A stretch of DNA of 64,000 bases, from assembly GCA_937625935.1 (NCBI GenBank), contig OW569369.1, forward strand, positions 248,001-312,000, in the 5' to 3' direction. Made by a program: the position numbers and the translations under genes. Positions 30,134-40,900 of this stretch are shown here, in pieces; the first letter of the stretch is position 1, and the number at the start of each line of letters is the position of its first letter. The DNA is from Tetramitus jugosus (lineage: Eukaryota > Heterolobosea > Eutetramitea > Acrasida > Vahlkampfiidae). The notes under the pieces are model-generated. The model saw only the letters and a program-made list of their open reading frames with translations, was not told where the DNA came from and ran no database searches.

Positions 30134-33100
30134 TCAATCCTGAGATTCGGCAGGGTCATCGAAATGATCCCTCAATGCTTCTTCAACCAAATAGAAGTGA
30201 TCTTCCTCCTCACTTGCGTCTCCAGTGTAAAATACATCGACCTTTTCATTGAAAATGAGTCTTCTCTTGCTCTTGTTCTTCCTTGTAGGAGTGCTATCGT
30301 GTTCATCTTCATTGATTAGTGCTCCCTTCGATGGACTCAACGTTCCATCACTGAGAGGATCACTACTGTCGGTACCGATTGAGAATGTAGCTGTTCTAGC
30401 CGCCTTGGCAGCCTGTTGCTTCAAAATCTTCTTCTTGATTGGCACCTGAGGATTGAATCGGTGCTTCTTGTAAATAATCACCTGAACACTACCCACTGTG
30501 GTAGTTGTTCGTTCATCGGTAGAGTCTGATGGAAGGGTAGGCGAGAAGCATTCTTGCGTTGGAGTGGATGCAGAGCTGCTTGACAAGTCATCGTCTCTTT
30601 CCTTGAGTCGCTTGAGTCCCTTTTGTTTCTTCATAATACCAATAGCAAGTGCATTGTAGAAGAAGGAGCTGAGACTTCCCTTGGGTCTCGTCAACTTTTG
30701 ATTCGTGAACGGTTCGTGGCACAACTGAGTTGTTGTCAACCATCCATCGTTGTGCATCATGTTACGAACACCCATCCGCGCAGTGGCAGCAGCAAAAATA
30801 CACCAAGAAATCTCCAACAGAATATTCTCAATTTCCTTTGGACTGTACTTGCTTCCATAGGGAATGAAAATGGAGCTGTAGTAGCCATCGACGTTTGGAT
30901 GAGGTCGCTCAGGCTTCTTCTTCTTTTGTCTAATCTTGGCCTCACCCTGTTGACTCAACATCATTTGCAACTGTTGACTGAAGGGCACATCTTCGTATGC
31001 AGTGTTCACACGCAGTGACTTTCGATATTCGAGACTGAGCTTTGTCGATTTTCGTCTCTTCTTGTTTGGATCAGTCGATGTAGCTTCGACTTCTTGATAC
31101 TTTTGACCCAATTTGCCCTTCTTTCTCTGTTCTCTGGTGAAAATCTTGAGTGCCTTGACACTGAATTGCTCAGTCTGTTCCAAGTCGCCGATATCACACA
31201 CGTGGAACTCTGTGAGATCGTGTCGCTTGTAATGCTGATCATCCACCTTTTTCTTAATAAAGTCAAACTTGAATGTCCAGTAGGCTCTATTGGTCAACAA
31301 CAAGAATCGCTCCTGATGCAAGTTTTGCTTATTAAACTTGACCACGTGCCATGCTTTGATCAACTTTTCAAACTCAGAGTGCAACTCGTCATCTTCATTG
31401 ATCAATGTTGAGTCTTGTTGCTGATGTTGCTGTTGTGAATCACCACCTCCATCGTTGCCTCCACCATTACCACCGCCACCAGTTCCCTGCTCCTGTTGTC
31501 TCTGTCTCTGTTGCTTGTTCCATGACTCAATTCTCTGCTTGTAATAATGCTCGATAAACTTTACGCACTGTTCAATGGCAAACTGTTCCTTCTCTTGTGA
31601 CTCCACATACTCGTCATATCGTTTCTTTGTCTCCTTGTCTGCCGTCTCCACATTGATACTGTTGAAGAATTGTCTCTGTGACTCTGATGTTCCATTCCAC
31701 CAATTCAAACTATCACGGTTCAAAATCTGTAGGAACAAGTTCAAATCACCCCGTGCTACATTGAACGTCTTGGCCGCACTGCTCAACAGATCCATCTTGA
31801 AAATGGGAGTCAACTCCGTGTCATAAATACCAGTCAATTTGAAAATTTGGACGAGATCATTGGCTCTGAACACACCAGTGTACTCTGCCGCTTCCAAACA
31901 CAGTCTCAATGTCACTGAACTATTCTTCTCATCGATATCAAAGTCCTTTCTCGTTCCGATATCACCCGGTTGCAACGCAATACCAACGCACCGCAAACCA
32001 AACGGCAACGCATCCACCAGCACATCATCCTCATACACGGACAACAATTCAAACGCTCTCAAAATCTCCTCCAGCACCATTGCACTCCGATCATGATAAA
32101 TCGTGTACACCGCCCTTGCATAGTCCTGTGCCGCATAATCAATACTGTCCCAGTGAACCACCAATGAGACACGATGTTGCAAAATGGATTGAATTCGTTG
32201 TTCGTACTCTGGTATATAATAATTTTGAATCATGTACTGTTGCAACTCTGTACATTTTTCAATACTCTTGGTCACATCTCTGAAAATCCAATTGATTTCC
32301 TCCTGATCCGTCACATCAATCTCCACAACATCACACAATGTTCTCGTCTTTGCATCATAGTATCCCATCATTCTCGGATTGTCACTGTACTTGATGACGT
32401 ATCGTCTGAGACCATTTTGCAAAAAGGATCGAATTTGTTCACGTTTACTACTACTACCAGTTCCGCCACCACCACCACCACCATTGGTACCACTAAAGGA
32501 TTGTCTTGTATTGAACGATGATGATCCACCACCACCACCACTTGAGGAAGAATTGGAAGCAGTTTCAACCTCTTTACAATGAGACAAGAGAGAACTGAGG
32601 AGTGAAATGGCACAGTCTTTGCTAATGAGACTGTCCAAAATGGTTTCAATCACTTCTTGAGCACCTTCGTTGATCAACGAGTGGAAGAGATCGTTGAATG
32701 ATGACCAATCGAATTCGACCTTGACTTGAAACGAGTCCAAATCGTTCAATAATAATTTTGTTTGTTCTTCTTCATCGTCGTCATCGTCATCGTCATCATC
32801 GTCTTCAGCATCGTCTTTTTCCTCATGAGCTTGTTTGCTATTCGTAGAGATTTCAGTTTGTTCCTTGTTGTTCGCGTCGTCGTTGTTGTTCGTTGGTTGT
32901 TGTTCGGAATTTTTATTCTCCGTCTCATCGACTACGACCGGTGGTGGTGTTTCCTTGACTTCATTATTATTGTCTTGTTCTTGTTGTTCTTGTTGATGTT
33001 GTTGTTGATTATTTTCGGTAATTTCATTGACAGTGTTATCATCAATTGTTGTTGTTGTTGTTGTTGTTGGCGTTTCTGTGCTTGTTGTCACTTGTGTGTT

Positions 33101-33301
33101 CTTATTTTGTTGCTGTTGCAGTTGCTTTTTTTGTTCTGCTCGAGCCAGTCTCTTCTGCCTCCTCTGATGGAACTGCATCTGTTGTTCATAATAGATGTGA
33201 TTGTGGATATTGTGCTTGAGTGCATGAGTGATTTTCTCACTGTACACTGCACAGATATCACTCTCAATCTTTTTCACTTTTCGTGTCACTATTTGACTCA
33301 T
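30134..33301 (-). CDS. Large protein of unknown function with possible PH-like domain
   Basis: A single exon of 1055 residues. I do not recognise the family. The N-terminus is basic (MSQIVTRKVKKIES), followed by Gln/Asn/Thr low complexity and an acidic run near residue 170. Gly/Ser tracts (about 250-285) and Gly/Gln tracts (about 600-625) interrupt otherwise globular sequence. A helical region at about 290-560 includes LVVHWDSIDYAAQDYARAV. About 640-740 contains VVKFNKQNLHQERFLLLTNR followed by alternating strands, reminiscent of PH-like domains in Sac2/myosin tails where the ERxLxLT strand recurs; that is inference. The end is basic (KKKILKQQAAKAAR, NKSKRRL). No membrane segment or signal peptide is seen. 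Confidence 0.7.
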   Translation of the reverse strand: MSQIVTRKVKKIESDICAVYSEKITHALKHNIHNHIYYEQQMQFHQRRQKRLARAEQKKQLQQQQNKNTQVTTSTETPTTTTTTTIDDNTVNEITENNQQQHQQEQQEQDNNNEVKETPPPVVVDETENKNSEQQPTNNNDDANNKEQTEISTNSKQAHEEKDDAEDDDDDDDDDDEEEQTKLLLNDLDSFQVKVEFDWSSFNDLFHSLINEGAQEVIETILDSLISKDCAISLLSSLLSHCKEVETASNSSSSGGGGGSSSFNTRQSFSGTNGGGGGGGTGSSSKREQIRSFLQNGLRRYVIKYSDNPRMMGYYDAKTRTLCDVVEIDVTDQEEINWIFRDVTKSIEKCTELQQYMIQNYYIPEYEQRIQSILQHRVSLVVHWDSIDYAAQDYARAVYTIYHDRSAMVLEEILRAFELLSVYEDDVLVDALPFGLRCVGIALQPGDIGTRKDFDIDEKNSSVTLRLCLEAAEYTGVFRANDLVQIFKLTGIYDTELTPIFKMDLLSSAAKTFNVARGDLNLFLQILNRDSLNWWNGTSESQRQFFNSINVETADKETKKRYDEYVESQEKEQFAIEQCVKFIEHYYKQRIESWNKQQRQRQQEQGTGGGGNGGGNDGGGDSQQQHQQQDSTLINEDDELHSEFEKLIKAWHVVKFNKQNLHQERFLLLTNRAYWTFKFDFIKKKVDDQHYKRHDLTEFHVCDIGDLEQTEQFSVKALKIFTREQRKKGKLGQKYQEVEATSTDPNKKRRKSTKLSLEYRKSLRVNTAYEDVPFSQQLQMMLSQQGEAKIRQKKKKPERPHPNVDGYYSSIFIPYGSKYSPKEIENILLEISWCIFAAATARMGVRNMMHNDGWLTTTQLCHEPFTNQKLTRPKGSLSSFFYNALAIGIMKKQKGLKRLKERDDDLSSSSASTPTQECFSPTLPSDSTDERTTTTVGSVQVIIYKKHRFNPQVPIKKKILKQQAAKAARTATFSIGTDSSDPLSDGTLSPSKGALINEDEHDSTPTRKNKSKRRLIFNEKVDVFYTGDASEEEDHFYLVEEALRDHFDDPAESQD

Positions 33302-33911
33302 GAATATTGTCTATTTGTCTGCTTGTCTGCTTGTGTGCTTGTTGGTGTTGTTGTTGTTTTACTACTTTTTGTTGTGATGAATTGCTATGATGACGATGAT
33401 GAAAAAGTAAAAGTTGTGATTTTGTTTTTGTGTGTTGTTTTGATAGAAGAAGAGAAGTTGTGATGGTCGTGTCGTGGTGTTCTTGCGAAACAAACAACAA
33501 GTTTTGTTTTTTGGCTGCTTGACCACCTATTATGTGTCTCGTCGTTGGGCTACAGTCGTTTCAACTGTCATGTGTCACTTGTGAATGACGCGTTACAATC
33601 AGCCTCGGGAAATCACATCGTCGGGCATATCAAAATTTGAGCGGAGAAGAACATCCATACAGATCATTTTCCACTGGGATGACCTCTGAAATGTACATCC
33701 TCAATGAGGTCATTGTCCACAAGATTTGATATGTGCGAAACACTACTTATTATCTTGTAGAATGCAACCTTCAACCAGTCAAATGATGAACCTTCAATCA
33801 TCGAAAAATTTCACTCCGCCTCCAGAAATCGCACAAACCAAAAAAATCATTTTCATCACCCAAATCCAACGCCCACACGACGAGTGCATTTTTTTTTCCC
33901 ACAGAGACGAT
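33302..33911. other. Intergenic region between two divergent genes
   Basis: About 610 bp separate the 1055-residue gene (minus) from the bL35m gene (plus). It holds GTT/GTTG microsatellite-like sequence near 33320-33360 and no RNA gene or ORF I would defend. The frame of bL35m is open back to about 33726 with ATGs at 33762 and elsewhere, but that translation looks non-coding. Confidence 0.5.
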
Positions 33912-34409
33912 ATGCTGAGAAGAACTGCCGCACAACTCTACAAATGTGGTTCCCTGCGACCTCAATTCAACAATAACACGATGATGATTTCATCCTTTTC
34001 ACAACAACAACAACAAAAGATGATGAGCACATTCCAATCAATACAACAACAATTCAACAATATCAACATCAATAACAACAAACACATGATCCAGACCAAT
34101 CGCTTGTTTGCTCCATTGAATGCCTCATCTCCAATAACACACTCTGCTGTTACTTGCACTCAACAGTCATTGAGAATGAGAAGATGCGCTCCAAAGTACA
34201 GCCCAGCACCAAGAAAGCTCAAAACCAAAACTGCCGCCAAGAAGAGATTTAGAATTACTGGGGGCGGAAAATTGAAGCGAAGAATGGCGGGAAAGCAGCA
34301 TCATGCTTGGTCAAAGAACAGAGCAAGGAAGAATAAGCTCAGACAGTACAAGTTTGTGACCAACAGAAGCATTTACAAGAGATTGACCACCATGTTGAAC
34401 TTTAAGTAA
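33912..34409 (+). CDS. Mitochondrial ribosomal protein bL35m
   Basis: This gene predicts 165 residues from MLRRTAAQLYK, chosen because it begins an Arg-rich presequence; earlier in-frame ATGs exist to 33762. The C-terminal ~65 residues are the bacterial-type L35 domain: KLKTKTAAKKRFRITGGGKL, then KRRMAGKQHHAWSKN and RARKNKLRQYKFVTNRSIYK. L35 binds 23S-type rRNA in the large subunit. The middle is Gln/Asn-rich (QQQQQKMMSTFQ), unlike the compact family, and probably lies before the mature start. Mitochondrial rather than cytosolic use is inferred from the bacterial family and the leader. Confidence 0.88.
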   Translation: MLRRTAAQLYKCGSLRPQFNNNTMMISSFSQQQQQKMMSTFQSIQQQFNNININNNKHMIQTNRLFAPLNASSPITHSAVTCTQQSLRMRRCAPKYSPAPRKLKTKTAAKKRFRITGGGKLKRRMAGKQHHAWSKNRARKNKLRQYKFVTNRSIYKRLTTMLNFK

Positions 34410-34572
34410 ACGGCAAAAAGCTCCATTTTTTTTGAGTAGTGAGCAGATCTGTTTTTTTCCTTCTTCTTCTTCTTCCGTTGTCCGTTGTCGTTCGTGCGTA
34501 TAGGGCGGTTCTCTGTGCGCGTGCGTGTGCTTTTTACAGATGAATGATGCGTCGTGTCTCTCTACTTTATTA

Positions 34573-35384
34573 TCAATCAGAGTCGGAATCGGAGCCATCG
34601 AGTTGCAAGGGACCACCCAGTGGTCGATAACCGTCATCATTCTCCAGCTCTTCTCTCTTGGCAATAATGAATCGGCGACTGCAATCCATCATACAGATCA
34701 GAGAACCGAGTGCTGCGAGGCCCATCATCACGGGAGGAGCAATCTGTTGTGCTTTGTTCTGATAGGAACCACGGTATCGTTCATTGAAAAACATGATGAA
34801 ATATACCAGATTTCCAATGTTCAACAATCCACACTAGGATCCCAACAAACGGAACAAAACAATAATGCAGTTGACAGTAGTTGACAGTAGTTGTGAGATG
34901 TTCCCGTCAAAACATAAAGTGCACCCAGTGATTCAACAACAAAAATGAAGGATAACAGCCATGTGTTAGTCACGTACGTGGATCCAAAGCAAACAAATTA
35001 GTTATTTTCACACATGAACAAAAAGCTCACACAAACACATACAGCAAAATGCATAATGACACCCAAGATGGAGGAACACGCCGACACAAACAAACTGACA
35101 AAGGCAACAATTGGAATCACAAACATTGGACTCAACAATAAATAAATGAAGCATGAGCGAATGGATGCAGTGTCATTCGATTGACCGTCACAGTGTGGAA
35201 AGCATAAAAATGGCACAGCCTTTTGATTGGTGTTGTTTGTTAAAGAAATGTGTTGTTAGCTTTTACCACTTGAGTGAACAGATAAACCATTACTTACAAT
35301 CTCAGCAGAGTGCAGAATAAAGCACACAAATGCCAGAATGGCGCTCAGAATGAAACTCTTGAAATGGTACCAAACCTTTGCCAT
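34573..35384 (-). CDS. Four-helix membrane protein, unknown function
   Basis: Exons on the minus strand are 35384-35298, 35219-35043 and 34833-34573, all phase 0, giving 174 residues. Hydrophobic helices are FILSAILAFVCFILHSA, YLLLSPMFVIPIVAFVSLF, the LLNIGNLVYFIMFF stretch and APPVMMGLAALGSLICMM, so a four-pass topology is likely. A short loop with CFPHCDGQSND lies between helices 1 and 2. The tail is polar and acidic (LDGSDSDSD), likely cytosolic. I recognise no family. The donors GTAAGT and GTATGT and the TAG/AAG acceptors support the exons. Confidence 0.6.
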
Positions 35385-35679
35385 AGTGTGAGAGAGTTGT
35401 GTGGCTGATTTTTTGGAAGGAGATGCCGCCCCAGAAATTCAGAAGCTGCCCACCCCTTCTAGGAAATATTCAAGCGCTGTTCGAAATTTTGGTGTTGTGT
35501 CATCAAAGGAAAATAAGTTCATTGAACACCGGGGTCAATCTGATCGAGCATACAATACTCGATGTTGTAGTTGTATACTCTCTTCAGCACACGGTAAGAA
35601 GCGTATTTTTAGATTGAGTATTGCTGAACCAAAAAGCAAAAAAAAACGGAACAACAAAAGAGCTGAACGAGAAAGCAAA

Positions 35680-36000
35680 ATGAGTGATCATAACGAACAA
35701 GAGATATTTCCTGGGGTGTACTTGACTGATTTTCGGCGAAAGAACACGGATGCGTCACCATCTGTCGCCGCTGCATTTGACATTAATCAAGTTTCCGTAC
35801 TCGATCTTCATGAATTGCAAAACAAAATGTTTCATTTGAAGAGATCAAACGAAGAAATGAAGGAGTTTGATCCTGAGGGTAAAGATCCAGAGATTCAAGA
35901 GTTCATACAGGAGAATATTGTGTTGTTGGCCGAGTATGAACAACAGGAAAAGTTGATCAAGTTGCAATTGGAAATGGTGAGCAGGCATCAAGTCCAATAA
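35680..36000 (+). CDS. Small coiled-coil protein, unknown function
   Basis: This gene predicts 106 residues from the first in-frame ATG at 35680; the frame is open to 35401 without an ATG and is probably leader. The N-terminal third is polar (FPGVYLTDFRRKNTD); the rest is an amphipathic coiled coil (LHELQNKMFHLKRSNEEMKE, then PEIQEFIQENIVLLAEYEQQ). The unspliced frame stops at TAA 35998-36000. A GTGAGC donor at 35977 with an acceptor at 36047-36049 would instead replace the last residues by about 19 others ending at TGA 36107-36109. I cannot decide between the two ends. The family is not recognised. Confidence 0.5.
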   Translation: MSDHNEQEIFPGVYLTDFRRKNTDASPSVAAAFDINQVSVLDLHELQNKMFHLKRSNEEMKEFDPEGKDPEIQEFIQENIVLLAEYEQQEKLIKLQLEMVSRHQVQ

Positions 36001-36352
36001 AAAAAACAAATACATGTTGAATAGAACTGTCAAAATCATTGCAATGTAGATTGACACCATTTTTTTGAGAGCAACAAATTCGGGTGGAAAAGACTGGGAG
36101 GAACAATGAGGTAGGAACTTCAGATGATGATCACCTGAACCACAATAGACTTTGATTTTGCATATGAGGGGGGACAAAATGAAGAAAATGATCCAAAGGT
36201 TTTCGGAGCAGTGCAAGAGGACTTACAGCAACTAGCAGATGAGTGGTTCACATTGTCTCGATCAGGCCTTGTCCTCTGGTCCATTGCTCTGGTCTGGTTG
36301 GGAGAGTGTGAGCTTTTGTTGTTGTTTTACTTGACGGAAACATGTTTTTTGA
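36001..36352 (+). other. Gap with an unassigned coding-like stretch
   Basis: Plus-strand bases 36149-36316 follow a TAG acceptor-like site and encode DPKVFGAVQEDLQQLADEWF followed by a hydrophobic GLVLWSIALVWLG, ending at a GTGAGC donor-like site. An acceptor at 36356 would give an immediate stop. The stretch reads like the end of a real protein, but I found no upstream exon whose phase fits without a weak donor. It may be the last exon of the coiled-coil gene or a separate gene remnant. Confidence 0.3.
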
Positions 36353-37855
36353 TTAGAAGGATAGGGACACATTTCCTGATTTGCTATTGAGACGAATTCT
36401 CTGCAGTCCAATGCCAACGATGCCTGTTTTTCGATTTGTGGTTTGTTGAGTGAACGTTATGTTGTCCTTGCTTGATTCTACCTTGGTTTTTCCACTTTCA
36501 CTCGATAGATCAAAGAAACCTTCGAAGTTTTGGACAACCACATTCAATTTCCCACTTGTTGACTCTGCATGAATAGAGTCTCCCAATTGATCAACACTCA
36601 GCTGTGCATGTCCCTCGTGTTTGTTGAGATAGAGAGGTCCATCGATGCGCTTGACATGGATGTTTACCAATCCAGATTCAGCAGCAACTGATAGATGATC
36701 TCTCACTTCAGCATTCGCGGTAAAGATTTCACCAAAATGTGATCTAACTTCTAGAGAGAACAAAGTTTTAACAGAAACTATTCGAATATCTCCCGTATGC
36801 GTATTGACCAATATTGATTGTTCAGAATTGACCATTTCTGCTCGAATCTGACCATCAACAGACGTTACAGTAATGTTGCCGAGAGTAGAAATATCGTTAA
36901 TTATGATGTTCCCCGACTGTGATGCTAAATTCAGGTGCTTTTGGGTTCTAATTCTTCTAAGATTGATATATCCTCTATTGCACGTAATATCGATCGAGCG
37001 AAGTTCAATATCACGGGATGATACCCCCGTTATTGAGCCTTGAAGTAGCAGAGCATGTAGAGCCAATGTAGCTGTCTTCGAGTTATCTGGGAGAAAGATG
37101 TTGTAAGTCACGGAGTCTTTCAAATTTGAGGAATCTGATCCTAGTACTAGGATTGAAGGGTCACTCGAATCAGGTAGCAAATAGGGATTAACGTTCTTTT
37201 TGCTATCCACTCGAACAAACATGTCAGTTCTACTACTCTCATAGAGCTTCACATTACCGTATCCTTCTATTCTTAATGTGGAGATTCCCAAAAGGTTGTT
37301 TTCCAATGTTGTTGATTTAACGTTACTCTTGGAAAGTGTTAAACCCAAAGACAAACCAAGAACAAGAGCAATGATGACCAAAGCGAACAATGTTATCAAG
37401 ATCACAAGACCAACAATGGAAATGCAACATTTTCGATCATGGGACAGACTTGCTACTTTTGGAGTTGATTGGGAAAGAGGGGTTGGGAGCTGGTTCGTTA
37501 AGGAAGGATTTACACTAGAAATGTCGTCATCCTCTTGAACTTCAGCAGTTACTATCATTTGATAATCTTGATACTCATAGTAAGGTACTCCATGGTAGTA
37601 GTGGGGCGCATATGTTGAATCGCGAGATTCATTCACACCTTCCCCAATGATGTGATGCTCCATATGTCCGCTGATTGGTACCCCCAAAGTCGTACTTGAT
37701 ACTTCTCCCACATTGGGATATATGAATGGAGCTTGAAGAGTACCTTCAGTGAGCTCGCTTTCGGACGCGCTAATCTGTGGTTGCTTACTTTCATTGTGAT
37801 TATTAATATTGTTGCTGTTGTTGTTGTTGTTGGTATATGAGTCGTGGTGAGGCAT
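36353..37855 (-). CDS. Single-pass membrane protein with beta-repeat (adhesin-like) ectodomain
   Basis: This gene predicts 500 residues from the first in-frame ATG (MPHHDSYTNNN). The N-terminal ~145 residues are Asn/Ser/Pro-rich and cytosolic. One long membrane helix follows (CISIVGLVILITLFALVIIA, residues about 146-177). The remaining ~320 residues are repeated beta-strands with recurring G-x-I/V and S-x-S-G patterns (ASQSGNIIINDIS, AESGLVNIHVKRI, SESGKTKVESS). This is the pattern of DUF4097-type putative adhesin beta-helices. The topology is type II, with the beta-solenoid outside or in a lumen. A surface or adhesion role is inference. It diverges from the large cysteine-rich receptor gene, with 138 bp between the starts. 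Confidence 0.65.
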   Translation of the reverse strand: MPHHDSYTNNNNNSNNINNHNESKQPQISASESELTEGTLQAPFIYPNVGEVSSTTLGVPISGHMEHHIIGEGVNESRDSTYAPHYYHGVPYYEYQDYQMIVTAEVQEDDDISSVNPSLTNQLPTPLSQSTPKVASLSHDRKCCISIVGLVILITLFALVIIALVLGLSLGLTLSKSNVKSTTLENNLLGISTLRIEGYGNVKLYESSRTDMFVRVDSKKNVNPYLLPDSSDPSILVLGSDSSNLKDSVTYNIFLPDNSKTATLALHALLLQGSITGVSSRDIELRSIDITCNRGYINLRRIRTQKHLNLASQSGNIIINDISTLGNITVTSVDGQIRAEMVNSEQSILVNTHTGDIRIVSVKTLFSLEVRSHFGEIFTANAEVRDHLSVAAESGLVNIHVKRIDGPLYLNKHEGHAQLSVDQLGDSIHAESTSGKLNVVVQNFEGFFDLSSESGKTKVESSKDNITFTQQTTNRKTGIVGIGLQRIRLNSKSGNVSLSF

Positions 37856-37993
37856 ATTCGCGGGTGCTTCTTTTTTGGTCCTTCTACGAAACGCTCCAAT
37901 AGACGAGCTGTCTTCGCAAAACAACGGCGCCAATTTTCCCCTTCGATCATAGTTTACGCTTCGAACAACGCAAACAGCTTCAATAAGCGAAGA

Positions 37994-40900
37994 ATGTCAC
38001 GTCCTAGGAGCTTTCTATTTATTGTAACATATGTGTTGTGTTGGATATTGATACATTGCTCTGTGGTAATCCAAGCAACACCGACAACAATGGGCATTGT
38101 CATGCCGATATCATGCCCCATAGGATTCTATTGTCCAGCTCATTCATCTAAACCCATTGCGTGTCCTTTAGGAACGTTTAGCAATCGGACGGGATTGTCT
38201 AACTTGACAGAGTGTTCGTTGTGTCCCCCCGGTCATTTTTGCAACGAAACAGGTTTATCCACGCAAAGTAAGTAGTTTTTCATCAAGTTATGATAAGCTT
38301 TAGGTGTGGGAAACAAACAAACTGATGTTCCTTGGGGGCGAATCATAGGTGGTACTTGTAGTGAGGGATATTATTGCACATCGGGAGCAGTTGATTTTCG
38401 AGGCACCATTGGACCTCTCGGAGGAGAAGGAGGAGTATGTCCAGGTGGACACTATTGTCCTTTGGGATCAGCACGGGTACGTACTCTTTTGTTTTGATTA
38501 GCATGAATGAGCTTCTTACGAACAGTATATATAGCCGATTCCTTGTCCCATAGGCACTTTCAACATTCAAACAGGCAGATATTCAATAGATCAATGTTTA
38601 CCATGCACTCCTGGATATTTTTGTGAAAGTTTAGGAGTGCTCTCTCCGACGGGAATGTGCAGCGAAGGATACTATTGCAAAGGAGGGGACAACTCATCAA
38701 GGCCAAGTAACAATATATGCCCAATTGGACACTACTGTGCTGTGGGATCTTCTTATCCGCAGCCTTGCATAGATGGAGCATATCAGAACGCAACAGGACA
38801 ATCAATATGCAAGATTTGTCCTTCTGGATATTACTGTACAAACGCTCTAATTCCACAACTTTGTCCAGAGAAATATTATTGCCCTGAGGGGACAGGATTT
38901 CCTCAATACTGTCCCAATGGAACTTATGGAGATGATCTAGGATTCAAATCTTCTTCAGAGTGCAAGTCATGTCCATCTGGGAAGTATTGTCAAGGAGGTA
39001 TGGTGAAAGGAGACTGCTTGGCCGGTTTTATATGCTACGGAGGTAATTTTCTTCCTCATCCAACAGGCCTACTACCCAATGGCGATTTATGTCCAAAAGG
39101 ATTCTATTGCCCAGAAGGAACTTCTACTCCGACTCCATGTCGGAATGGAACTGCAGGATTGATTACAGGAGGTGTCGACGAGTCCGTCTGTGGAACTTGC
39201 CCTGCAGGGTATTATTGTCTCGAGCTAATAACAGACCCTATACCATGTCCTCCAGGACACTACTGCCTAGAAATGAGCACTGGTCCCATTGGTTGTCCCA
39301 TTTCTACATATCAACCAAATGAAAAAGCTTCTGATTTATCGGCTTGTTTACCTTGCGAAGCAGGGTTTTATTGCCCTCTTCGAGGCATGCCTCAGCCATA
39401 TAACTTTCCTTGTCCCATCGGACAGTATTGTGAAGAAGGTAGTACAATACCTCTTCCATGCCCAATATCAACATTCAATAATGATACTAGATCTACATCT
39501 GTGGAGTATTGCGAAGAATGTACTGGAGGATATTATTGCAATGAAACAGCTCTTATAGAACCAGTTGAATGCTCTGCCAAACACTATTGCCCAAGAGGAT
39601 CTTCTAACCAAGTTCTCTGTCCCATTTCTCATTATTGCCCTCCTAGAACAGAAATTCCTATATTATGTCCGGCAGGATATTTCTGTCCATTAGGATCTGA
39701 TTATCCAATTCATTGTGATGATCTAGGTTATTATTGTCCCGAGGGAACCGATTTTCCAATACTCTGTCCCCTTGGATACCAAACTACGAATCAAACATCT
39801 TCTCGAGCCTCCATCTCCGATTCATGTTCGATATGCCCTGCTGGTACGTATGGAAACCATAGTAGAAGATATTACTGTGAGGAATGTGAATCTGGATATA
39901 TTTGTTTCGAAGGGGCGACATCTGGTAGACCACACACTCCTGAGGAGAGAGGATACATATGTCCAATTGGATTTTATTGTCCATCAGGGACAATACAACC
40001 AACAGCATGTCTCCCTGGTACGTTCGGAGCAACAGTCGGTTTGGGTTCTCCCAAATCCTGCTCGAATTGTTCTGAAAATAGTTTTCAAGACTTAGCAGGT
40101 CAAACTTCTTGCTTACCGTGTGGTTCTAGCTCCTATTCTACACCAGGATCTACCACATGTACATGTTATGGATTGAATAGAGTATTTCAAAAATCCGATC
40201 GCTCTTGTATCTGCTCAATTGGTCATGTGTTTTATATTGATAATCGACGGAGTAGTGAAGCAGATGGAGATATTGATTGCCAACCTATTGTATACGATCG
40301 GTGCAAGAGCGGTTTTACTCGAAATTCTAATGGAAATTGTGTGTCTGATCGCATTTGCGATAATTCATGTGGTAGTGTGGGGGGTAGAGTTGCGATAGAG
40401 ACCGGCTTATGTGAATGCAACAATATTGTCGATGAAAATGAGATTTGTGATGAAGTTTGTAGAAGAAACCAACTAAAAGTACTATTCAACTCTCAATCTC
40501 ACATGTTGGAGGTGTATGATCCAGTATCCAGTTCTGTTGTTCGTTCATTTGATTTCTATTCAGTGAGTAGTGGTAACTTGAATTGTGTGGAAGATCAATG
40601 TAGATTTCAACTGATACAAATGAATGAAAACGGATTTAAGGGACTGTATAGTCCATCGACTGGTTATTTGGACAGTCTACTTTCTGGGGCCAATTTCTCT
40701 GCTGTAACTTCAAGAAGAGTACATGAAGTTCCACAAGGCATAGACCAACCAGCTGTGTGTCTGGTATCTGGTCAGGGCTTGCTTTTCGATCTATCTGCTG
40801 GCAAGGACCATTATCCGGTCTACCAAAAAGATTCTCTAGTCAACACTAATAAGAATTTTGATTATGGGGACTTTAGAAGATTGGCAGATATGATGAAGAG

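Noticed and set aside
33726-33911. N-terminal extension of bL35m
   Set aside because: Open only from a non-ATG codon; the translation lacks targeting or ribosomal character, and an Arg-rich leader starts at 33912.
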